Shown: positions 38,642-46,985, counted from the stretch's first letter. The stretch: 64,000 bases of DNA from Streptomyces avicenniae (GCF_000719135.1 NZ_JOEK01000002.1:124001-188000), one strand, 5' to 3'. The notes: generated from the letters alone by a model not told the origin. Numbers and translations are program-made.

Positions 38642-39850
38642 GTGTCCGACATGACCATCACCCGCCCGTCGTCCCCGACACGTGGCCAGGGGCACGCGCA
38701 CCCGCTGCTCGTCCCGCTGACGTCGGCCGAGCATCTCGCGTTCCTCGGCGAACGGCGGCTGTGGGCGGGGGGCACGGCCGGGCAGGTCAGCTTCCTCCAG
38801 TCCCCGGCCTGGGCCGCGGTGAAACGGGGGTGGCGTGCCGAGAGCCTGGGGTGGTTGGTGGACGGGCGGCTGGTGGGCGCGGCGCTGGTGCTGTACCGCC
38901 AGGTGCCGGGGCTGCGGCGGTGGTTCGCGTACCTGCCGGAGGGGCCGGTGATCGACTGGTCGGCGCCCGACCTCGGCCGGTGGCTTGGCCCGCTGCTGGA
39001 CCGGCTGCGGGAGTCGGGCGCGTTCACCGTACGGATGGGGCCGCCGCTGGCGTACCGGCGGTGGTCGGCGCGGACGCTGAAGGACGCGACAGGGCCCGGC
39101 CGCCGCGTGGGGGACGTGCTGCCCGACCTGGTGGAGCCGCTGGGCGCGGCGGTGGCCGACCGGCTGCGGGAGGCGGGCTGGACGCGCTGCGGCGAGGACG
39201 GCGGCGGCGCGGGGGACGCGCAGCCGCGGCTGGTGTTCGAGGTGCCGCTGGCCGGGCGGGACCGGGACGCGCTGTGGACGGGGCTGAGCCAGGAGTGGCG
39301 GCGCAACGTGAAGCGGGCGGCCAAGGCGGGCGTACGGACGGAGGTGGCGGGCCCCGAGGACCTGCCGGGGTTCCACGCGCTGCTGGGCGTGACGGAGCGG
39401 CGGGACGGCTTCAGGCTGGGGCGTTCGCTGGAGTACTACCAGCGGCAGTACGCGGCGCTGAACCTCGACGTGCCGGGCACGATGCAGCTGTACACGGCGC
39501 GGCACGAGGGCGAACTGCTCGCGGCGCACACGCTGTTGCGCGCCCCGGACGGTGACCGGGTCTGGTACCAGACGGGCGCCTCGGCGGATCACCGCCGCGA
39601 GGTGCGGCCGAGCAACGCGCTCCAGTGGCGGATGCTGTGCGACGCGCGGGCGATGGGCGCCTCGGTGTACGACATGCGCGGCATCCCGGACACGCTCGAC
39701 CCGCAGGAGCGGCCGTTCGGGCTGGTGCGGTGGAAGCTCGGGACGGGCGGCGAGGCGGTGGAGATGCTGGGCGAGTGGGAGCTGCCGTTGGAGGGGGCGG
39801 TGAACAGGACGCTGCACAGGGCGATGAAGGGGTACCTGGAACGGAGGTGA
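38642..39850 (+). CDS. FemX/FemAB-like peptidoglycan bridge aminoacyltransferase
   Basis: 402 residues with tandem GNAT-like folds. Motifs: QVSFLQSPAWAAVKRGWRAE, VLYRQVPGLRRWFAYLPEGP, the central LSQEWRRNVKRAAKAG and C-terminal RPSNALQWRMLCDARAMGAS, then YDMRGIPDTLDPQERPFGL. Such enzymes add the first amino acid (Gly in streptomycetes) to lipid II from aminoacyl-tRNA. The GTG has GAGGGAAG upstream; an ATG three codons later is an alternative. Divergent from murJ. The stop lies inside a triple 10-base repeat (39841-39870). Confidence 0.88.
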   Translation: MSDMTITRPSSPTRGQGHAHPLLVPLTSAEHLAFLGERRLWAGGTAGQVSFLQSPAWAAVKRGWRAESLGWLVDGRLVGAALVLYRQVPGLRRWFAYLPEGPVIDWSAPDLGRWLGPLLDRLRESGAFTVRMGPPLAYRRWSARTLKDATGPGRRVGDVLPDLVEPLGAAVADRLREAGWTRCGEDGGGAGDAQPRLVFEVPLAGRDRDALWTGLSQEWRRNVKRAAKAGVRTEVAGPEDLPGFHALLGVTERRDGFRLGRSLEYYQRQYAALNLDVPGTMQLYTARHEGELLAAHTLLRAPDGDRVWYQTGASADHRREVRPSNALQWRMLCDARAMGASVYDMRGIPDTLDPQERPFGLVRWKLGTGGEAVEMLGEWELPLEGAVNRTLHRAMKGYLERR

Positions 39851-39870
39851 ACGAAGGTGAACGGAGGTGA
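39841..39870 (+). repeat. Triple tandem decamer at the femX-like stop codon
   Basis: ACGGAGGTGA, ACGAAGGTGA, ACGGAGGTGA in tandem, one mismatch in the middle copy. Each copy carries a TGA, and because the period is 10 the three stops fall in the three different frames. The first is the true stop of the upstream gene. Each copy also carries an AGGTGA Shine-Dalgarno-like core. Confidence 0.85.
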
Positions 39871-39929
39871 GAGGCGCTGACCGGCGCGACGTCCACGGAC
39901 CGAAGGTGACGCCGTGTCACGATGGCGTC

Positions 39930-40931
39930 ATGCTGCGTCGATCGTCGCTCTCCGCCGTCCTGTGCTGCGCGGTCCTCGCGCTGGCCTGTTCCTCGGGTGG
40001 CGACGCCGCCCCCGACGGTCCGGAGGGGGGCGGGGCGGCGGCCGGGGAGGCCGGGGAGCGGTTCTGGGTCGATCCGGGCAGTCCGGCGGCGCGGCAGGCC
40101 GAGGAGTGGGAGGCAGCGGGCCGCGGGGACGACGCGGAGGTGCTGCGCCGGATCGCGGACCGGCCGCTGGCGCACTGGGCGCCGGGCGAGGAGGACCCGG
40201 GGCCGTGGGCGCGGGAGGTGACGGGGGCGGCGACCGCCGAGGGCACGACGGCCGTGCTGGTCGCGTACAACATCCCGCACCGTGACTGCGGCCAGTACTC
40301 GCAGGGCGGCGCGCGCGACGACGCGGCGTACGCGGGGTGGATCGACGCGCTGGCCGAGGGCATCGGGGACGCGCACGCCGTCGTCGTGCTGGAGCCCGAC
40401 GCGGTGCCGCACGTCGTGGACGGCTGCACGGCGCCGATGTACGTCGAGGACCGGCTCGCGGCGCTGGCCGGGGCGGTGGACCGTCTCAAGGAGCAGCCGC
40501 ACACGCGGGTCTATCTCGACGCGGGCAATCCCGACTGGATCGCCGACCCGGCGCAGATCGCCGAGCCGCTGCGCCGCGCGGGCGTGGGGGGCGCGGACGG
40601 CTTCGCGCTGAACGTCGCCAACTTCCAGACGCTGTCGGACAACACGGTGTACGGCCACGCGCTGTCGGAGCTGCTGGGCGGCGCGCACTTCGTCATCGAC
40701 ACGAGCCGCAACGGCAACGGGCCCTTCGACGGGGGCGAGGAGTCGTGGTGCAACCCGCCGGGCCGCGCGCTGGGCACACCGCCCACGGCCGACACGGGCG
40801 ACGCGCTGACGGACGCGCTGCTGTGGGTGAAGCGTCCCGGCGAGTCGGACGGCGAGTGCAGGGGCGGCCCCGCCGCCGGGCAGTGGTGGCCGGAGTACGC
40901 GCTCGAACTGGCCCGCGCGGCGGCGCCGTGA
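39930..40931 (+). CDS. cslZ: GH6 family cellulase lipoprotein (CslZ-like)
   Basis: Exported beta-1,4-glucanase of 333 residues. The signal MLRRSSLSAVLCCAVLALAC ends in a good lipobox (LALAC), so it should be membrane-anchored. GH6 motifs: VAYNIPHRDCGQYSQGG (catalytic-acid Asp region), HAVVVLEPDAVPHVV, NVANFQTLSDN, HFVIDTSRNGNGP, WCNPPGRALG and LLWVKRPGESDGEC. It faces glxA and cslA across a shared hairpin; known clusters carry such a cellulase beside CslA/GlxA. It would trim the beta-glucan made by CslA. No clear ribosome-binding site is visible. Confidence 0.9.
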   Translation: MLRRSSLSAVLCCAVLALACSSGGDAAPDGPEGGGAAAGEAGERFWVDPGSPAARQAEEWEAAGRGDDAEVLRRIADRPLAHWAPGEEDPGPWAREVTGAATAEGTTAVLVAYNIPHRDCGQYSQGGARDDAAYAGWIDALAEGIGDAHAVVVLEPDAVPHVVDGCTAPMYVEDRLAALAGAVDRLKEQPHTRVYLDAGNPDWIADPAQIAEPLRRAGVGGADGFALNVANFQTLSDNTVYGHALSELLGGAHFVIDTSRNGNGPFDGGEESWCNPPGRALGTPPTADTGDALTDALLWVKRPGESDGECRGGPAAGQWWPEYALELARAAAP

Positions 40932-40952
40932 TCTCACGGCGCCGCCGCGCGG
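40913..40952. terminator. Exact 19-base inverted repeat across the cslZ stop codon
   Basis: Bases 40913-40931 and 40934-40952 are perfect inverted copies with only two bases (TC) between them. The left arm contains the last codons and TGA of cslZ; the right arm ends 18 bases before the glxA stop. Almost entirely GC. It should act as a terminator in both directions for the convergent cslZ and glxA transcripts. Confidence 0.8.
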
Positions 40953-40970
40953 TCGTCGCGCGTGCCGCCG

Positions 40971-42902
40971 CTACCCGACCTGCACCCAGGTCGCCACGCT
41001 CGGCGTCCCCTCCGCGTCGGTGACGAACAGCATGTACCAGCCGGGCGGCACGAGGGACGGGTCGTCGGGCACGGTGAACGTGACCTCCCCCTCGCCCGCC
41101 TCGACGCCGAGCCGGATCGAGCGCTGCTCGACGTCGGTGGTGTGGGTGACGGCGCTCGGGCGGATCAGCCTGGCCTCGGCGACGCGGGCGGCGTCCTCGG
41201 TGGCGAAGGTGGCGGTGCCGCCGGGGGCCACCGTGTCGGGCCCCGCGCCGAGGACGGGCCGGTTCTCGGCGCGGTCGCCCTGGAGGTAGGGCGGCGTGTA
41301 GATCTCGACGCGGTCCTCGAAGGTGCCCATCCGCGTGTTGGCGCGGTCGCCGAACAGCGGGTCGGAGCCGAACGTCGCCACGCGCCCGTCGGGCAGCAGC
41401 AGCGCCTCCGAGTGGTAGTTGCGGCCGACGGTGGGCGCGGCGGCGGCCCGGAACGTGTTCTTCTCCGGGTCGTAGAACTGCGCCTTCAGGATGTCGCTGT
41501 CGCCCTGGCCCCGGTAGTCCTCCGAGCCGCCCGAGGTGAAGACCGTGTCGTCGGGCAGGATCACGCTGCTGAGGTAGCGGGTGCCCTGCGGCAGGTCGGG
41601 TCCGTCGCGGAAGGCCGGGTCCTCCTCGGTGAGGTCGATGACGGCGGTGCGGGCCGTGGACTTCTCCGACTCGCCGACCCCGCCGCCGCCCAGGACCATG
41701 AACCGCTGGTCCTGCGCGGGCGGCAGCAGGAGGGACGCGGCGGTCTCCAGCTGGTCGGCGTCGCGCAGGCCGCCGACCTCGGTGAACGTGTTGGTCTCCA
41801 GGTCCCACAGGCCGGGCTCGCGGCCCTCGTCCGCCGGTCCGTAGCCCGCGTTGGCGCCGGTGTAGAACAGCTCGCCGCCCTGGGTGAGGAAGAGGGCCGG
41901 GTAGGTCGGGAAGTAGCGGTCGGGCGCCTCCGACCAGGTCTTGGTCTCCGGGTCGTAGATCTCGTTGAGTCCTGGCACGACCTCGCCGACGTCGTCGAGC
42001 CCGGAGACGGTGAGGACGCGGCCGTCGGGCAGGGCGGTCAGCGTCGGGTACCAGCGTGCCTCCTCCATCGGCGCGACGGGGACGTACCGCTCGGCCTCGG
42101 GGTCGAACTCGTAGGCGGCCTTGATGCCCTGGAAGTCCTGGTCGTCCAGGGTGAGTTCCTCGGCCATGCCGTAGACGTTGCGGGCGTCGGCGCCCTTCAG
42201 CCCGGCGACGGCGTACTGGGCGGGCGCGTCCGTCACGTACTCCTCGCCCTCCTCGGCCGCGCTGACGAAGACGCGCGCCTCGGCGGCCGTGACGGTGACC
42301 TCGCCGTCCTCGCCCGCCTTCTTGGCGGCGGCGGGGACGGTGACGTCCGTCTCGGTCAGGTACTCAAGACCGTCGGGCGAGCGCAGGCGGGTGCCCTTGG
42401 GGAAGGTGTGCTCGCGGTCGGGGTCCTCGTTCTTCAGCAGCATCGCGCCGCCCGCGTGCGTCACGGCGTCCCCCAGCACCTCGTAGCGCGCCGTGCCGCC
42501 CGCGACGAGCAGGCGGCCGTCGGGGAGGGCGGCGTGGCCCGCGCAGAAGAGGTCGTCGGGCGTCTCGACCTTCTTGTACGAGTTGTCCGCCGGGTCCCAC
42601 AGGATGGACTCGAACGTCCCGGCGTCGAACTCCTCCTGCTTGTTGCCGGAACCGGCTATCAGGAGCACCTTGCCGGTGCGCAGCAGGGCGGCGTGGATCG
42701 CGTTGGTGCGGAACTCGTCGGGCACGTCCATGACGTCCCAGGAGCCGTACTGGGCCATGTACTCGGGCCGGGATATGCGGTACTCGTGCAGCCGGTCCTG
42801 GGCGAAGCCGAGGGCGGCGGGCAGGTTCATCCCGGCGAGCAGGAGCGTCACTCCCGTGCCGATGGCGGTCTTCTTGAGCCGCTTGCTGGGGCGGTACCTC
42901 AT
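40971..42902 (-). CDS. glxA: GlxA mononuclear radical copper oxidase
   Basis: Extracytoplasmic galactose-oxidase-like enzyme of 643 residues, known in Streptomyces to be needed for deposition of the CslA glycan at hyphal tips. N-terminal membrane anchor or signal KKTAIGTGVTLLLAGMNLPA. Kelch-like propeller repeats (LPDGRLLVAGGTARYE, LPDGRVLTVSGLDD). Copper-site candidates: C120 in DLFCAGHAALPDG for the Cys-Tyr cofactor, Tyr-His in VGRNYHSEALLLPDG and His in SAVTHTTDVEQRS. The C-terminal DUF1929-type domain ends PPGWYMLFVTD. It starts 3 bases after the cslA stop, so the two form one unit. Confidence 0.93.
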   Translation of the reverse strand: MRYRPSKRLKKTAIGTGVTLLLAGMNLPAALGFAQDRLHEYRISRPEYMAQYGSWDVMDVPDEFRTNAIHAALLRTGKVLLIAGSGNKQEEFDAGTFESILWDPADNSYKKVETPDDLFCAGHAALPDGRLLVAGGTARYEVLGDAVTHAGGAMLLKNEDPDREHTFPKGTRLRSPDGLEYLTETDVTVPAAAKKAGEDGEVTVTAAEARVFVSAAEEGEEYVTDAPAQYAVAGLKGADARNVYGMAEELTLDDQDFQGIKAAYEFDPEAERYVPVAPMEEARWYPTLTALPDGRVLTVSGLDDVGEVVPGLNEIYDPETKTWSEAPDRYFPTYPALFLTQGGELFYTGANAGYGPADEGREPGLWDLETNTFTEVGGLRDADQLETAASLLLPPAQDQRFMVLGGGGVGESEKSTARTAVIDLTEEDPAFRDGPDLPQGTRYLSSVILPDDTVFTSGGSEDYRGQGDSDILKAQFYDPEKNTFRAAAAPTVGRNYHSEALLLPDGRVATFGSDPLFGDRANTRMGTFEDRVEIYTPPYLQGDRAENRPVLGAGPDTVAPGGTATFATEDAARVAEARLIRPSAVTHTTDVEQRSIRLGVEAGEGEVTFTVPDDPSLVPPGWYMLFVTDAEGTPSVATWVQVG

Positions 42903-42905
42903 ACG

Positions 42906-44684
42906 TCAGCTCCCACTGGTCGTCGCGGCCATGGCGCGCGGCGTCGCGTTCTCCGGTGCGGTGTCGTGGTCGGCGGGGTCGGGGGTGCGGTCGGCGGGCG
43001 GGGGCGCGGACCGGGTGGTCCACGCCCAGATGGCGGGCGGCGCGAGGCAGACGACGAGGGCCAGCAGCGTCCAACCGCGCATGGCGACGTGGCCGTGGCC
43101 GAGCGCCAGGGAGACGAGCAGCGCGGCGGTCAGCACGGCGCCCCACGCGAGGTGGAGGCGGAAGGTGGCGGGCCGGTCGGCGCTGGCGCTGCCGCCCTTG
43201 GGCGTGACGACGAACCGGCTGGTCCGGCGCAGCACGGCGTCCAGCAGCGAGCGGGCGTAGATCGGCGCGGACAGCGCGGACATGGCCATCCCGGCGACCC
43301 CGGAGGAGCCCTCGGGTTCGTGGGGCGACACGTTGTGCCGCCTGTTCCAGACGTACAGGCCGATCTGGAGGGCGGCGACGTCGCTGTAGAGCATCATCCA
43401 GGCGGAGGAGGCGACCTGGGTGCCGGAGGCGCCGAGGACGAGGTACAGCAGGCAGCCCAGGGCGCCGAGCGTCCAGGTGATGGCCGCCATGGGGTAGAAG
43501 GCGAGCATCAGGGAGTAGCTGAGCAGCGGGCCCGGCCTGTGGCGGCGGTACCCGCGGCCGTACTGGCGCAGCAGCGTCTCGTAGGTGCCGCGTGACCAGC
43601 GCATCTGCTGGGTGAAGAAGTCGGTCCAGGAGGAGGGGCCTTCGCCGACCGCCAGGACGTCGGGGGTGTAGACGGAGCGCCAGCGGCGGCCGGTGTCGGG
43701 GTTGCGGTGGCGGTGCAGTTCGAAGCCGGTGGCCATGTCCTCGGTGACGGAGTCGTACAGGCCGCCGACGTCCTTGAGCGCGCTGACGCGCACGGCGTTG
43801 TTGGTGCCGACGAACATGGGGCAGCCGTAGCGGTTCCCCGCGCGCTGGATGAGGGCGTGGAAGAGGAACTGCTGGCTCTCGGCGGCCTTGGTGACGGGCG
43901 CGTCGTAGTTGCCGTAGACCTGGGGGCCGACGACGAACGCGATGTCGGGGTCGCGGAAGTAGCCGAGCATCCGGGCCAGGTAGTCGGGCAGGGGCACGTG
44001 GTCGGTGTCCACGGAGGCGAAGAAGTCGTACTCGTCGCCGTGCGCGGCCAGCCAGGCGTTGTAGTTGCCGTGCTTGGTGCGCTCACGGTGCGGGCCCTGC
44101 GGCCGGTTCCACTCGGGGACGCCCTGGCGGGTGAAGTGCAGGACGCCGAGTTCGGCGCACAGGGCGCGGGCGTCGGGGTCGTCGCCCTCGTCGAGCAGCC
44201 AGACGTCGAGCGGGCCGGTGTGGTGCAGCGCGGTGGCGCCCTCCAGCGTGGCCCTGACCATGGCGAGGGGTTCCTTGCCAGGCACGTACGTGGTGAGGAA
44301 CGCGACGCGGGTCCCGGCCTCGGGTGTGACGGGCACGGGGTCGCGGGCGACGAGGGTGGCATGCGCGATGGAGACGACGTTGACCAGGCGGAAGAGTTCG
44401 ACGAGCGCGATGCAGCCGAGCATCACCGCGTCGGCCGCGGGCAGGTACCAGGGGGCGTGGTCGCGTTCGGTCCAGTGGCTCGGCCAGACGAGCCAGACGA
44501 GGAGCACCGCCGACAGCGTGGGGGCGAGCGTCATCAGGAGGGTGGCGCGTATTCGGTGCGGCTCGCAGGAGAGCAGACTGCGGTACCGCACGCGGTAGCC
44601 GGGCTCGGCGTCGGCCAGCGGGCCGGCGAGCCTGCTGTACTTCTCGTAGTCGTAGCGGTGGCCGTCGAGTCGTGCACGCCCCAC
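42906..44684 (-). CDS. cslA: CslA cellulose synthase-like glycosyltransferase 2
   Basis: Membrane GT2 that makes a beta-glucan at growing hyphal tips. 592 residues with two N-terminal helices, a cytosolic GT-A domain and about five C-terminal helices. Catalytic motifs: WLLDEGDDP, ASVDTDHVPLP (the DxD), SVTEDMATGFEL (TED) and TQQMRWSRGTYE (QxxRW). The GTG has GAGGAGG about 5 bases upstream. No PilZ domain is seen. An Ala/Pro/Asp-rich tail follows the last helix. Co-transcribed with glxA. Confidence 0.94.
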   Translation of the reverse strand: MGRARLDGHRYDYEKYSRLAGPLADAEPGYRVRYRSLLSCEPHRIRATLLMTLAPTLSAVLLVWLVWPSHWTERDHAPWYLPAADAVMLGCIALVELFRLVNVVSIAHATLVARDPVPVTPEAGTRVAFLTTYVPGKEPLAMVRATLEGATALHHTGPLDVWLLDEGDDPDARALCAELGVLHFTRQGVPEWNRPQGPHRERTKHGNYNAWLAAHGDEYDFFASVDTDHVPLPDYLARMLGYFRDPDIAFVVGPQVYGNYDAPVTKAAESQQFLFHALIQRAGNRYGCPMFVGTNNAVRVSALKDVGGLYDSVTEDMATGFELHRHRNPDTGRRWRSVYTPDVLAVGEGPSSWTDFFTQQMRWSRGTYETLLRQYGRGYRRHRPGPLLSYSLMLAFYPMAAITWTLGALGCLLYLVLGASGTQVASSAWMMLYSDVAALQIGLYVWNRRHNVSPHEPEGSSGVAGMAMSALSAPIYARSLLDAVLRRTSRFVVTPKGGSASADRPATFRLHLAWGAVLTAALLVSLALGHGHVAMRGWTLLALVVCLAPPAIWAWTTRSAPPPADRTPDPADHDTAPENATPRAMAATTSGS

Positions 44685-44898
44685 GGCGCCTCCTCGCGGA
44701 TGACAGGGCTCCCAAATCCGACATTCCCCACCTCATGTCAGGGCGGGGGCGCTGTCGAGCCGGGAAGGGCCGCAAGGGTCACCGGTGGACGCCGGGGGGT
44801 GACGGGGCGTGGAGGACGGGCGCGCGGGACGGGCGCGGACGCGGCGCGGCCCCGCGCCGTGGACGACGCGGGGCCGGGGGTGTGGCGGGCGGTGGGGG

Positions 44899-45243
44899 TC
44901 AGGCGCTGACGACGCCCTCGCTGCGGGCGCGGGCGGCGATCACCGCGTCGTCCTGGAGGCGGCGCAGGCGCCGTTCGGCGAAGAAGCCGCCGAGGGGCAG
45001 CACCGACATCAGGAAGTACCAGGCGGCGGTCTTGAGGCTCCACTTGGCGCGGTTCCACGCGTCGGCCCACAGGAGCACGTACGCCACCCACAGCACGCCG
45101 TGGACCGCGCCCATGACGGGGACGAGGTCCAGGTCGGTCGTGCGCCGCAGCACGGAGCAGACCATGAGGATGAGGAACGAGGCGGCCTCGGGCGCGGAGA
45201 TCAGCCGGAGCCGACGCAGGGCGGAGGCGGTCTTGAGGTCCAT
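44899..45243 (-). CDS. DUF3817 integral membrane protein (second copy)
   Basis: 114 residues with three membrane helices (ISAPEAASFLILMVCSVL, VMGAVHGVLWVAYVLLWA, AAWYFLMSVLPLGGFFAE) and the DUF3817 elements HGVLWVAYV and GFFAERRL. Starts at MDLKTASALRRLRL. Divergent from a MarR gene, with a TTGTG-N8-CACAA repeat between them. Same family as 34287-34619 but clearly different in sequence, so an old paralogue. Confidence 0.85.
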   Translation of the reverse strand: MDLKTASALRRLRLISAPEAASFLILMVCSVLRRTTDLDLVPVMGAVHGVLWVAYVLLWADAWNRAKWSLKTAAWYFLMSVLPLGGFFAERRLRRLQDDAVIAARARSEGVVSA

Positions 45244-45295
45244 GGGGGGTTCCGCTTTCGGGTGGAGTCCGGAGGGCGACGGGCCGCACGCGATC

Positions 45296-45313
45296 TTGTG
45301 AACGCACGCACAA
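45296..45313. promoter_or_regulatory. Inverted repeat between DUF3817 and marR
   Basis: TTGTG and CACAA flank an 8-base centre, 52 bases upstream of the DUF3817 start. Size and spacing would suit a MarR dimer. The rest of the 272-base gap holds a TAGAGT -10-like box at 45504-45509, just before the marR ATG. Confidence 0.4.
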
Positions 45314-45515
45314 TCTCCTCGCCATTGTGACAGCCGCTCCGCGCCGCCAGGAAGCAGGGCACCGCGACCGCCGGGACGCACGGTTTTGGCCACGCGCCGG
45401 GCGGCCCCCGCGCCCTCGTGCGCAGTTCCGGCGGCGCACGGCGGCGGGGGATCAGGTGTGCGGATTCGATTCCGGCCACGTCGGGCCCGGCCCGCGCGTT
45501 GGTTAGAGTTCGGAC

Positions 45516-45992
45516 ATGGACACGGACAACGGGACCCGCTGGCTCTCGGACGCGGAGCAGCGCGCCTGGCGCGTTCATCTGGACGTCAGCAAGCTGCTGA
45601 CCCACCGGCTCGAACGGGATCTCCAGCCCTACGGGCTCACCATGTACGACTACGAGATCCTGGTGAACCTCTCCGAGTCCGAGGACCGCCGGATGCGGAT
45701 GAGCGATCTGGCGGCGGCCACGCTCCAGTCGAAGAGCAGGCTCTCGCACCAGATCACGCGCATGGAGAAGGCCGGGCTCGTCCGGCGCGAGAACTGCGAC
45801 TCGGACAAGCGCGGGCTGTTCGCCGTGCTCACCGAGCGCGGCTGGGAGACGATGCGGACGGTCGCGCCGCACCACGTGGCCTCGGTGCGCCGCCACTTCG
45901 TGGACCTGCTGCCGCCCGACGCGCTGGCCGCGCTGACCGAGGCGCTGAAGCCCGTCGCGGAGCACCTCCACGACGAGCGCGGCCGTCCCTGA
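45516..45992 (+). CDS. MarR family transcriptional regulator
   Basis: 158-residue winged-helix protein: LQPYGLTMYDYEILVNLSES, MRMSDLAAATLQSKSRLSHQ (recognition helix) and LVRRENCDSDKRGLFAVLTE (wing). One cysteine, in the wing, could give redox sensitivity but this is speculative. No Shine-Dalgarno sequence; TAGAGT at 45504-45509 suggests a leaderless mRNA. Divergent from the second DUF3817 gene. Confidence 0.9.
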   Translation: MDTDNGTRWLSDAEQRAWRVHLDVSKLLTHRLERDLQPYGLTMYDYEILVNLSESEDRRMRMSDLAAATLQSKSRLSHQITRMEKAGLVRRENCDSDKRGLFAVLTERGWETMRTVAPHHVASVRRHFVDLLPPDALAALTEALKPVAEHLHDERGRP

Positions 45993-46004
45993 CCACCGGC
46001 GTGC

Positions 46005-46985
46005 TCAGGCGCCGTCCCCCGCGGGGGACGTGAGCCGGGCGAGGGTGGCGCGGAGCCCTTCCCACGCCTGGGCCGTGTCGGGGTTGTCGGTGTGGGGCGC
46101 GCGGAACCAGCCGAGGAACGCCGCCGTGTCGTCCAGGTCCCAGCGCAGCCGGTGGAACGCCAGGAGGTCCTGGTCGGGCGTGTGGCCGGTGGCGCGGGCG
46201 TAGTACGCGAGGTCGTCGGGGCCGTCGGCGACGAGCCACAGGTCGCGCTCCGGCGGGGCGAGGGCGGTCGTGTCCCAGTCGATCAGCAGCCGCCGGTCAC
46301 CGGCGCGCAGGATGTTGCCCGGGTGCGGTTCCCCGTGCGTGACGACGGGGGCGCCTGACGGGCGCGCGGCCTGCCGGTCGAAGGCTTCCAGCACGGCACG
46401 CAGCGCGGGTGCGTGGCGGGCGGTCAGGGCGCGGGCGGGCTCGGCGTAGGGGCCGCCGGCCCAGGGGATGTCGGTGGCGTCGAGCGCAGCGTCCAGGACG
46501 GCGCGGCCGGGCGGCGCGGGCGTGTGGTGCGGGATGCCGGGTGGGGGTGGCGTGCTGTGGAGTGCGGCGAGGAGGTCGAGGACGAGGCGGCGCTCGTGCG
46601 GCGTGCGCGCCTCGCAGAACTGGCCAGGGTCACCTGCGACGAACGGGAAGACGCTCACGCAGTACCGCTCCCCCAGCGGCGCGACCGTAGCGCCGTCCGC
46701 CGTGCGCAGCGGGGCCACGACGAACGGCAGTGCGCGCAGGGCGTATGCGGTGTCCATCGCACGCCGCAGCCCCAGCAGCGCGCCCTGCACGTCGGGGCCG
46801 CAGTGCGGCTTGTCGGAGAGATCGGCCACGGTGACGAACCACCGGCGGCCGTCGCCGGTGGTCACGGTCCAGTGGTGGTCGCCGAACCCGGCGGGCACCC
46901 AGGTCGGCGTGGGGTGTTCGAGCCCCCACGCCGACAGGGCGGCGCACAGGGCACTGTCAGGGATGTCCGACGGCCGGTGTCTCAT
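46005..46985 (-). CDS. Aminoglycoside-phosphotransferase-fold kinase
   Basis: 326-residue small-molecule kinase of the APH fold. The Brenner-type motif reads VVTHGEPHPGNIL, with Glu where most APH enzymes have the catalytic Asp (HGD). The metal-binding motif is RLLIDWDTTALAPPERDLWL. The ATG at 46985 is preferred; a TTG three codons earlier is possible. It overlaps the 3' end of the exporter gene by 29 bases, so both are probably one transcript. A resistance role is possible but not shown; many such proteins phosphorylate metabolites. Confidence 0.8.
   Translation of the reverse strand: MRHRPSDIPDSALCAALSAWGLEHPTPTWVPAGFGDHHWTVTTGDGRRWFVTVADLSDKPHCGPDVQGALLGLRRAMDTAYALRALPFVVAPLRTADGATVAPLGERYCVSVFPFVAGDPGQFCEARTPHERRLVLDLLAALHSTPPPPGIPHHTPAPPGRAVLDAALDATDIPWAGGPYAEPARALTARHAPALRAVLEAFDRQAARPSGAPVVTHGEPHPGNILRAGDRRLLIDWDTTALAPPERDLWLVADGPDDLAYYARATGHTPDQDLLAFHRLRWDLDDTAAFLGWFRAPHTDNPDTAQAWEGLRATLARLTSPAGDGA

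Noticed and set aside
40962..43595. 877-codon rightward frame antisense to glxA and cslA.
   Set aside because: No domain or ribosome-binding site, and the minus-strand GlxA and CslA are unambiguous.
44720..44739. GACAT...ATGTC inverted repeat upstream of cslA.
   Set aside because: Arms of only five bases; such repeats are expected by chance in this length of sequence.
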